Assembly (NCBI GenBank): GCA_030447045.1
Contig: JAUJMB010000102.1
Coordinates: 1-5,801 of the forward strand
Direction: 5' to 3'
DNA from: Rubrobacteraceae bacterium
GTDB taxonomy: Bacteria > Actinomycetota > Rubrobacteria > Rubrobacterales > Rubrobacteraceae
DNA length: 5,801 bases
Part shown: positions 1-4,686 of the stretch, one piece after another
How positions within the stretch are numbered: position 1 is the first letter of the stretch
How the letters are laid out: the number at the start of each line of letters is the position of its first letter
The notes under the pieces: generated by a model
The model's database searches: none
What the model saw: only the letters and a program-made list of their open reading frames with translations
Told to the model about the DNA's origin: nothing
Program-made: the position numbers and the translations under genes

Positions 1-1100
1 ACCTCATGGAGGGCTACGTGCGCGAGGTCCAGACCCGCCACGGCTACGACCACGTCTGGACGGGCCACCTCGTAAACGAGTCCCTCTACGAGAAGAGCGG
101 CCACCTCGAGCACTACATAGACTCCATGTTCCCCCCGATGGTCGACGGCGAGACGCGCTACCGCCTCAAGCCCATGAACTGCCCGAGCCACATGACGCTC
201 TTCAACTCCCGCGCTCACTCCTACAGGGACCTGCCCCTGCGCTACGCAGAGTTCGCCACGCTCTACCGCTACGAGAAGAGCGGCGAGCTCAACGGCCTCA
301 CGCGCGTACGGAGCCTCACCCAGGACGACGCCCACGTCTTCTGCACCGAGGACCAGGTCCAGGAGGAGTTCGCCCGCGCCCTGGAGATAGTGCGCGAGGT
401 CCTCGACACGTACGGCTTCAACGATTACCGGGTCCAACTCTCCATGCGCGACCCCGACGACAGCAAGTACATAGCCGACGAGCAGAAGTGGGCCAGGGCC
501 GAGGGGGAGCTGCGTGACGCGCTTGAGGCCGCCGGCATCGACTACGACGAGGAGGCCGGCGAGGCCGCCTTCTACGGCCCGAAGGCGGACTTTATGGCGA
601 AGGACGTGCTCGGGCGCGAGTGGCAGCTCTCGACCATCCAGGTGGACTTCTTGCAGCCCTTGCGCCTCGGGTGCGAGTACGTTGGGGAGGACGGAAAGGA
701 GCACACGCCCGTCCTGCTGCACCGGGCGGTGACCGGCTCCACGGAGCGGTTCCTCGGCGTGCTAATAGAGCACTACGCCGGGGCGTTTCCGGTCTGGCTC
801 TCGCCCGTGCAGGCGGTCGTTATACCCGTGGCCGACAGGCACAACGGGTACGCGCGGGAGGTCGCGGCGCAACTCGGAGAGGCCGGCATACGGGTCGAGG
901 TCGATGACGCGCAGAACAGCATGCAGAAGAAGATCCGGGAGAACGCGAAGCAGAAGATACCGTACCTCCTCATCGTCGGGGACAACGAGGCCGAGGCCGG
1001 GACGGTCAACGTGCGCCGCCGGGGCGAGAAGCGGCAGGAGGAGCTGGGGGTCGGGGAGTTCGTGGAGGGGGTGCTCCATCTGGTGCGTTCGCGAGGATAG
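1..1100 (+). CDS. thrS: Threonyl-tRNA synthetase, C-terminal part (5' truncated)
   Basis: This class II synthetase attaches threonine to tRNA-Thr in the cytoplasm. The window opens inside the gene (frame begins at base 3), so about 365 residues of a protein usually near 640 are present; the TGS and editing domains and the start of the catalytic core lie upstream. Counting from the Met at base 6, the three zinc/threonine-site residues are visible: Cys59 (MNCP), His110 (DDAH) and His239 (LLHRA). Motif 2 is around residues 86-106, and motif 3 is TGSTERFLGVLIEH at 243-256. The anticodon-binding domain starts near FPVWLSPVQ (261-269) and runs to the stop at 1098-1100. No catalytic residue in the visible part is missing. 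The stop is followed within 10 bases by a promoter for infC, so infC need not depend on thrS transcription. The identification is secure; only the missing 5' end is unknown. Confidence 0.97.
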   Translation, partial: LMEGYVREVQTRHGYDHVWTGHLVNESLYEKSGHLEHYIDSMFPPMVDGETRYRLKPMNCPSHMTLFNSRAHSYRDLPLRYAEFATLYRYEKSGELNGLTRVRSLTQDDAHVFCTEDQVQEEFARALEIVREVLDTYGFNDYRVQLSMRDPDDSKYIADEQKWARAEGELRDALEAAGIDYDEEAGEAAFYGPKADFMAKDVLGREWQLSTIQVDFLQPLRLGCEYVGEDGKEHTPVLLHRAVTGSTERFLGVLIEHYAGAFPVWLSPVQAVVIPVADRHNGYAREVAAQLGEAGIRVEVDDAQNSMQKKIRENAKQKIPYLLIVGDNEAEAGTVNVRRRGEKRQEELGVGEFVEGVLHLVRSRG

Positions 1101-1107
1101 TTTCATA

Positions 1108-1137
1108 TAGACAAGGGAGGCGGCCGCGGAGTATACT
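1108..1137 (+). promoter_or_regulatory. Probable sigma70-type promoter for the infC-rpmI-rplT unit
   Basis: TAGACA at 1108-1113 matches the -35 consensus TTGACA at five of six bases, and TATACT at 1132-1137 matches the -10 consensus TATAAT at five of six, with an 18-base spacer. It lies in the thrS-infC gap, where a promoter makes sense. The predicted transcription start is a G near 1143-1145, giving a leader of about 100 nt. The -10 sits at the centre of a perfect palindrome, so a repressor site overlapping the promoter is possible. This is a prediction from consensus matching only. Confidence 0.6.
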
Positions 1138-1143
1138 CCGTGG
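1124..1143 (+). repeat. Inverted repeat centred on the infC promoter -10
   Basis: CGGAGTATACTCCG at 1127-1140 is a perfect 14-bp palindrome. Counting one G-T pair it extends to 1124-1143, giving an 8-bp stem with a TATA loop. No T-run follows, so it is a poor intrinsic terminator for thrS. Its overlap with the -10 suggests an operator for a dimeric DNA-binding protein, but no known operator family is recognised. Confidence 0.5.
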
Positions 1144-1241
1144 GGTAGTTGGGGTTTCCGTTTCGTCTCAAACACGAGCAGATCGTCCGTAGGGACAGAC
1201 GCACGGCCCCGAAAAATAGGTTTTGAGAGGAGTGATGCACA
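1144..1241 (+). promoter_or_regulatory. Candidate structured mRNA leader of infC
   Basis: This untranslated stretch can form a long interrupted stem: GGGG 1151-1154 with CCCC 1207-1210, CCGT 1158-1161 with ACGG 1203-1206, and CGTCT 1164-1168 with AGACG 1197-1201. Directly against it sits a small hairpin, GTCC 1185-1188 with GGAC 1193-1196, with loop GTAG. A competing pairing joins TCTCAAA 1166-1172 to TTTGAGA 1222-1228, which overlaps the first base of the infC ribosome binding site and uses bases of the long stem. In Firmicutes and enterobacteria the infC-rpmI-rplT unit is controlled by L20 (and infC by IF3 itself) through leader or operator RNA. A similar role here is an inference; no match to a known leader family is claimed. 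Confidence 0.4.
1228..1232 (+). promoter_or_regulatory. Ribosome binding site of infC
   Basis: AGGAG is the only good Shine-Dalgarno match upstream of the IF3 coding region. It is 9 bases before the GTA at 1242 and only 2 bases before the out-of-frame ATG at 1235, which favours initiation at or near 1242. Confidence 0.55.
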
Positions 1242-1853
1242 GTAGCGACTGAAGAAGAGCCGCGAATAAACGGCCAGATCCGGGCGCGGAGCGTCCGTTT
1301 GATCTCGGCCGACGGCGAGCAGTTGGGCATCAAGCACATCAAAGAGGCGATCGACCTCGGGGAGAGGGCCGACCTCGACCTCGTGGAGGTCGCACCGAAC
1401 GCGGACCCGCCGGTGGTCCGGATGATGGACTACGGCAAGTTCAAGTACCAGAAGGAGCAGGCCCGCAAGGCCGCCCGCAAGAAGCAGGTCAACGTCAACG
1501 TGCGGGAGATAAAGCTCCGCCCGAAGATCGGGGACCACGACTTCAACACCAAGCGCGGCCACGTCGAGCGCTTCCTGCGTGGCGGCGACAAGGTCAAGGT
1601 CACCATCATGTTCCGCGGGCGCGAGGTCCAGCACCCCGAGCTCGGCGAGCGTCTCCTCAGGCGCCTGGCGGCCGACCTCGACGAGCTGGGCCGCATCGAG
1701 AGCCAGCCCAACCTGGACGGGCGAAACATGATCATGGTCATGGCCCCCAAGAAGGTCGCCAAGGAAGAGGCCGACGCGGAGGCCGAAGAGGCCCCCCCGG
1801 AGCCGGAGCGGCGCACGACGGGCAGCCGACGCGAGAGGGCGGCTCGCAGCTAA
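1242..1853 (+). CDS. infC: Translation initiation factor IF-3, non-canonical start
   Basis: IF3 binds the 30S subunit, blocks premature joining of 50S and checks the start codon and initiator tRNA. From the GTA at 1242 the protein has 203 residues: the N-domain begins with PRINGQIRARSVRL (residues 7-20) and includes DLDLVEVAPNADPPV and MMDYGKFKYQKEQ. A basic linker follows, then the C-domain from about residue 89 (IKLRPKIGDHDF) to MAPKK at 171. A 32-residue Glu/Ala-rich then Arg-rich tail (172-203) goes beyond the usual end. The frame has a stop at 1233-1235 and no ATG, GTG or TTG before 1299, and that TTG lies inside the conserved N-domain. GTA at 1242 is therefore the best-placed start, 9 bases after AGGAG. 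Rare start codons are a known feature of infC and allow IF3 to limit its own synthesis. Alternatives are the ATA at 1266, which would remove the conserved PR, or a +1 frameshift from the ATG at 1235. Identity is certain; the start is not. Confidence 0.93.
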   Translation, partial: VATEEEPRINGQIRARSVRLISADGEQLGIKHIKEAIDLGERADLDLVEVAPNADPPVVRMMDYGKFKYQKEQARKAARKKQVNVNVREIKLRPKIGDHDFNTKRGHVERFLRGGDKVKVTIMFRGREVQHPELGERLLRRLAADLDELGRIESQPNLDGRNMIMVMAPKKVAKEEADAEAEEAPPEPERRTTGSRRERAARS

Positions 1854-1957
1854 AGCAACTGTTTGATACACTCTCGCCGCTTGCAGAGGCGAAACGGCTT
1901 CGACTCCCGTGCCGCGAGCCTCTCTAGAAGCACGTCTAAACGAAACGTGGAGGAAAA
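1854..1957 (+). promoter_or_regulatory. infC-rpmI spacer with small inverted repeats
   Basis: There is no gene in these 104 bases. They can form small hairpins: TCGCC 1874-1878 with GGCGA 1888-1892, and ACGG 1894-1897 with CCGT 1907-1910. Competing options are CGGC 1895-1898 with GCCG 1911-1914, and GGCTT 1896-1900 with GAGCC 1916-1920. In E. coli the L20 control site acts on rpmI just downstream of infC, so this is a place to look for an equivalent. The evidence is only short pairings. The rpmI ribosome binding site GGAGG is at 1949-1953. Confidence 0.25.
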
Positions 1958-2155
1958 ATGCCGAAGATGAAGACCCACAAGGGCGCCGCCGGGCGCTTTC
2001 AGGTCGGCAAGAAGGGCCGCATCAAGCGGCGCCGGGCCGGCCACAACCACATCCTGGAGAAGAAGAGCAGGAAGCGCAAGCGGCGGCTCAACACCGAGAC
2101 ACTCGTGCACGGCGTGGACGAGAAGAAGATCAAGCGCCTGCTGGGGGTGAGGTAG
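1958..2155 (+). CDS. rpmI: Large-subunit ribosomal protein bL35
   Basis: The product is 65 residues, the usual length for bL35, a small basic protein of the 50S subunit. The typical pattern is clear: MPKMKTHKGAAGRF at the N-terminus, the Lys/Arg-rich core around residues 18-45 with HNHILEKKSRKRKRR, and the end VDEKKIKRLLGVR. The ATG start has GGAGG at 1949-1953, four bases upstream. Its stop TAG at 2153-2155 abuts the rplT ATG (TAGATG), which implies translational coupling with L20, as in other bacteria where the two are made together. No abnormality is seen. Confidence 0.97.
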   Translation: MPKMKTHKGAAGRFQVGKKGRIKRRRAGHNHILEKKSRKRKRRLNTETLVHGVDEKKIKRLLGVR

Positions 2156-2947
2156 ATGGCACGCACCGCCAGGAGCCTCCACGCCCGCAAGAAGCGCCGG
2201 AAGGTGCTGGAGCAGGCCAAGGGCTACAGGGGGACCAAGCACTCCTCGTACAAGCGGGCCAAGGAGCAGGTCTGGAAGAGCGGCGTCTACGCCTACCAGG
2301 GCCGCAAGCAGCGCAAGCGCGACTTCCGCTCGCTCTGGATCCAGCGCATCAACGCCGGCGCCCGCGAGCACGGGATGTCCTACTCGCAGCTCGTCCACGG
2401 CCTGCGCCTCGCCGAGATCGACCTCGACCGCAAGATCCTGGCCGACCTCGCCGCCACCGAGCCCGAGGTATTCGCCGGCCTCGTCGCCCAGGCCAGGAAC
2501 GCCCTGGACGGCAACCCCGTAGAGTCCCGCGTAAAGGTCGAGCGCGCACCGGAGCCGGCCCCCGAGCCCAAGCCGCAGGCAGGCCGGAAGCCGGCCGCTG
2601 AGGCCGTGGCAGAGCAGCCCGCCACCGAAACCGAGGCCGCGCCGGCACCGGAGGCCACCGAGGAGCAGTCCGAGGTCGAGGCCACGGAGGCCGCCGAGCG
2701 CAGGGCCGAGGAGCTTGACGTCGACATCGGGTCCATAGAAGAGGGCTCCGGCGTCGAGGGCCGCGTCCTCGTGGAGGATGTGGAGGAGGCCGCCGAGGAG
2801 GAGGGCAAGGTCCACGCGACCGACGCCGCCGAGCGCAAGGCCGAGGAACTCGACGTGGACCTCTCCGCCGTCGAGGGGACCGGGCAGGAGGGCCGGATCA
2901 CCGTCGGCGACGTGGAGGAGGCCGCCAAGGACGGGGAAGACGGCTAG
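2156..2947 (+). CDS. rplT: Ribosomal protein bL20 with long tail of two E3-binding-like modules
   Basis: bL20 binds 23S rRNA early in 50S assembly and often represses its own operon. Residues 1 to about 118 form a complete L20: MARTARSLHARKKRRK, GYRGTKHSSYKRAKEQV, RKQRKRDFRSLWIQRINA and HGMSYSQLVHGLRLAEIDLD. The family normally ends near there (about 117-120 residues), but this protein has 263. Residues 121-173 are a linker rich in Ala, Pro and Glu. Residues 174-214 and 219-258 are two copies of a module with the pattern ATxAAERxAEELDVD ... GxGxEGR ... DVEEAA, which fits the helix-loop-helix E3-binding (peripheral-subunit-binding) domain of dehydrogenase E2 subunits. The extension is acidic, unlike the basic core. 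It shares the L20 frame with no stop or frameshift and similar codon use. The start abuts the rpmI stop, with GGGGGTGA at 2143-2150 as a plausible ribosome binding site. What the tail does is unknown. Confidence 0.96.
   Translation: MARTARSLHARKKRRKVLEQAKGYRGTKHSSYKRAKEQVWKSGVYAYQGRKQRKRDFRSLWIQRINAGAREHGMSYSQLVHGLRLAEIDLDRKILADLAATEPEVFAGLVAQARNALDGNPVESRVKVERAPEPAPEPKPQAGRKPAAEAVAEQPATETEAAPAPEATEEQSEVEATEAAERRAEELDVDIGSIEEGSGVEGRVLVEDVEEAAEEEGKVHATDAAERKAEELDVDLSAVEGTGQEGRITVGDVEEAAKDGEDG
2675..2797 (+). repeat. E3-binding-like module, copy 1 (in rplT)
   Basis: This encodes L20 residues 174-214. Helix 1 is ATEAAERRAEELDVD (176-190), the loop is GSGVEGR (197-203) and helix 2 starts at EDVEEAA (207-213). 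Aligned with copy 2, about 27 of 40 residues are identical, with one extra Glu (196) in this copy. The DNA is also clearly similar, which indicates an internal duplication. Confidence 0.85.
2810..2929 (+). repeat. E3-binding-like module, copy 2 (in rplT)
   Basis: This encodes L20 residues 219-258. Helix 1 is ATDAAERKAEELDVDLSAV, the loop is GTGQEGRIT (241-249) and helix 2 is at GDVEEAA (251-257). It is closer to the E2 consensus than copy 1, as the canonical GTGxxGRIT is kept. A four-residue spacer (215-218) separates the two copies. Confidence 0.85.
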
Positions 2948-3629
2948 CACCTGGCACGAGGTCTCGTCCAAACGGGCGGCCAGGCTGGACACCAAGAAGC
3001 ACCGGGAGGCCGAGCGTCTCTTCCTGGCGGAAGGACGGGGGCTCGTCAGGGAGGCCACGGTGCCCCCGGTGCGGCTCTTCGAGACGGAGGAAGAGGTTCG
3101 ACGCGTCTCGACGCTCAAGACCCCGACGGGCCCCGTCGGGGTCTTCCCGTTTCTCGACGTCTCAGGCGAGGACCTGCTCCCGTCTCAGGAGCGCATCGTT
3201 TTTCTGCACGGCGTCCAGGACCCCGGCAACGTCGGCACGATTATCCGCAGCGCCCACGCCTTCGGGGCCGGGGTGGCGCTCTCGAAGGGCTGCGCCGACC
3301 TCTACAACCCAAAGACCGTCAGGGCCACGATGGGCTCCATCTTCCACGCCCCCGTCGCCAGGGAACTGGAGACGGTCGGGTTCGTCAGGAGGGCCGGAGA
3401 GGCCGGTTTCACGACGGCGGCGGCCGTTCCCGAGGGGGGAGAGTGGCCGTCTTCGGTGTTCGGGGGGAAGGTCGTCGTGGTGGTCGGGGCGGAGGGTTCC
3501 GGGTTGCCGCCGGAGGTCGTCGAAGGGTGCGACGCGCGGGTCAGCGTACCGTCGCGGGCGGCCTCGCTCAACGCCGCGGTGGCGGCCTCGATCCTGCTCT
3601 ACGAGGCGCATATGCGTGTGCTAGGATAA
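2940..3629 (+). CDS. SpoU/TrmH-family RNA 2'-O-ribose methyltransferase, start uncertain
   Basis: Enzymes of this family use S-adenosylmethionine to methylate a ribose 2'-OH in rRNA or tRNA; the target here cannot be told. From the start given (ACG at 2940) there are 229 residues. An N-terminal RNA-binding region (about 3-70) has the RLFLAEGRGLVREA and TPTGPVGV signatures. The knotted SPOUT domain carries motif 1 QDPGNVGTIIRSA (93-105), motif 2 VVVVVGAEGSGLP (178-190) and motif 3 VPSRAASLNAAVAASILLYEA (from 203). No ATG, GTG or TTG lies in frame between an ATG at 2778, deep inside rplT, and a GTG at 3060 that would cut off the conserved N-terminus. Homology begins around ASTWHEV, so an ACG at 2940 (AAGGA at 2927-2931) or 2931 is the likely start, overlapping the rplT stop and suggesting coupling. 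The GTG at 3060 does have a good GGGAGG at 3049-3054. The N-terminal domain and the motif 3 loop look shorter than usual. Confidence 0.85.
   Translation, partial: TASTWHEVSSKRAARLDTKKHREAERLFLAEGRGLVREATVPPVRLFETEEEVRRVSTLKTPTGPVGVFPFLDVSGEDLLPSQERIVFLHGVQDPGNVGTIIRSAHAFGAGVALSKGCADLYNPKTVRATMGSIFHAPVARELETVGFVRRAGEAGFTTAAAVPEGGEWPSSVFGGKVVVVVGAEGSGLPPEVVEGCDARVSVPSRAASLNAAVAASILLYEAHMRVLG
3117..3145 (+). repeat. Perfect 29-nt palindrome inside the methyltransferase gene
   Basis: Bases 3117-3130 are the exact reverse complement of 3132-3145, with the single base 3131 at the centre. As RNA this is a very stable GC-rich hairpin with at least an 11-bp stem. It codes for KTPTGPVGVF at the join between the N-terminal region and the SPOUT domain, and TP-G is a family feature, so the stretch is coding. 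Only a weak T-rich stretch follows (CTTCCCGTTT), so it is not called a terminator. Confidence 0.8.
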
Positions 3630-3638
3630 GCGGCCATT

Positions 3639-4667
3639 ATGGCGGTCAACGGGCGCATAGAAGAGCTAAAGGACGCGGCGCTGTCGGCCGTCAGGAGGGC
3701 CGAGACCACGGCGGCCCTGGAGGAGGCCCGCGTCCGGTACCTCGGCCGGTCGGCCGAGCTCACGGAGATCAAGAAGAGCATAGGCGCGCTCTCCCCGGAT
3801 GAGCGCAGGGAGGTCGGCCGGTCGGCGAACCTCGCCTCGCGCGAGATCGAGGGCGCGCTCGAGGCCAGGACCGAAGAACTCTCGGCCGCCGAGCGCGAGG
3901 CGCGCCTCCGGGCCGAGGCCGTAGACGTTACGCTGCCGGGCGTGCCGCATCCGCGGGGGAACCTGCACCCTTCGCAGCGGATCATCGACGAGGTGGTGGA
4001 CTTCTTCGTCGGCCTGGGCTACGGCGTCGCCGAGGGCCCCGAGGCCGAGACCGACTACTACAACTTCACGGCGCTTGGAATACCGCCCGGACACCCGGCC
4101 CGCACCATGCAGGACACGTTCTTTCTCGACGACGGGCTCGTGCTGAGGACGCACACCTCGCCGGTGCAGGTGAGGACGATGCTCTCGCAGCCGCCGCCCG
4201 TCTACGTGGTCTGCCCTGGCCGGACGTACCGGCGCGACTCGGACCCGACGCACACGCCCATGTTCCACCAGATCGAGGGCCTGGCCGTGGACCGCGGGCT
4301 CACGCTCGGTCATCTGAAGGGCACGCTCGCCGCGATGGCCCGGCACGTCTTCGGCGAGGACGTGGCGGTCAGGCTGAGGCCGAGCTACTTCCAATTCACC
4401 GAGCCGAGCGTCGAGCTCGACGTGAGTTGCTTCCGCTGCGGCGGGAGCGACCCGAACTGCAAGATCTGCAAGGGCGCGGGTTGGCTGGAGATGCTCGGCG
4501 CGGGCATGGTCGACCCCGGCGTGCTCGAGGAGGCCGGCGTGGACCCCGAGGAGTACACGGGCTTCGCGTTCGGGATGGGGCCGGACCGCATGGCGATGGC
4601 CAAGTACGGCATCCCGGACCTCCGGCTCTTCTTCGAGGGCGACCTCCGCTTTCTGCGTCAGTTTTAG
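3639..4667 (+). CDS. pheS: Phenylalanyl-tRNA synthetase alpha subunit
   Basis: PheS is the catalytic half of the (alpha-beta)2 PheRS that charges tRNA-Phe. The protein has 342 residues, the family's usual length. Residues 1-95 form the tRNA-binding coiled coil, with RVRYLGRSAELTEIKKSIG at 31-49. The class II core follows: motif 1 region HPSQRIIDEVVDFF (110-123), MQDTFFL (157-163), LRTHTSPVQVR (169-179), motif 2 YRRDSDPTHTPMFHQIEG (197-214) and motif 3 GFAFGMGPDRMAMAKYGIPDLR (308-329). Four cysteines at 264, 267, 274 and 277 (CFRC...CKIC) form the CxxC pair common in bacterial PheS before GWLEMLG. The phenylalanine-pocket motif usually written FPF reads FQF (251-253). The ATG is 9 bases after the methyltransferase stop; AGGA at 3623-3626 is a weak and distant ribosome binding site, so coupling to the upstream gene is likely. 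Confidence 0.97.
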   Translation: MAVNGRIEELKDAALSAVRRAETTAALEEARVRYLGRSAELTEIKKSIGALSPDERREVGRSANLASREIEGALEARTEELSAAEREARLRAEAVDVTLPGVPHPRGNLHPSQRIIDEVVDFFVGLGYGVAEGPEAETDYYNFTALGIPPGHPARTMQDTFFLDDGLVLRTHTSPVQVRTMLSQPPPVYVVCPGRTYRRDSDPTHTPMFHQIEGLAVDRGLTLGHLKGTLAAMARHVFGEDVAVRLRPSYFQFTEPSVELDVSCFRCGGSDPNCKICKGAGWLEMLGAGMVDPGVLEEAGVDPEEYTGFAFGMGPDRMAMAKYGIPDLRLFFEGDLRFLRQF

Positions 4668-4674
4668 TTTGTAG

Positions 4675-4680
4675 AAGGGA
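4675..4680 (+). promoter_or_regulatory. Ribosome binding site supporting the TTG start of pheT
   Basis: AAGGGA ends six bases before the TTG at 4687. This spacing, and the conserved RVPLSWLREYV that follows the TTG directly, fix the start of pheT. Confidence 0.6.
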
Positions 4681-4686
4681 AATCCT

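Noticed and set aside
640..690. Possible local frameshift in thrS, where the usual LPxRF reads QPLRL
   Set aside because: Reading in frame gives single substitutions with no length change, and flanking motifs are intact. E. coli also has a Leu in place of the Phe there.
1124..1160. Intrinsic terminator after thrS
   Set aside because: The stem is followed by GGTAGTTGGGG and not a T-run, and the sequence reads better as a promoter -10.
1863..1891. TTGATA at 1863-1868 as a -35 of a promoter for rpmI
   Set aside because: There is no acceptable -10 at 16-18 bases downstream.
1891..1922. A tRNA T-arm-like stretch (ACGG-C-TTCGACT-C-CCGT) suggesting a tRNA or tmRNA end
   Set aside because: No acceptor, D or anticodon arms can be built in the 104-base spacer, and the sequence following does not give a paired acceptor with CCA. 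It is kept only as a possible mRNA hairpin.
2778..2939. ATG at 2778 as start of the methyltransferase
   Set aside because: It would overlap rplT by 170 bases, and the added residues (Arg/Pro/Ser/Thr-rich) are the out-of-frame reading of the L20 tail with no resemblance to TrmH proteins.
1850..3118. A long open frame of 422 codons on the minus strand opposite rpmI, rplT and the methyltransferase
   Set aside because: It is Leu/Gly/Ala-rich without family motifs, and it mirrors the codon structure of the clearly real genes on the + strand. Long antisense frames are common at this GC content.
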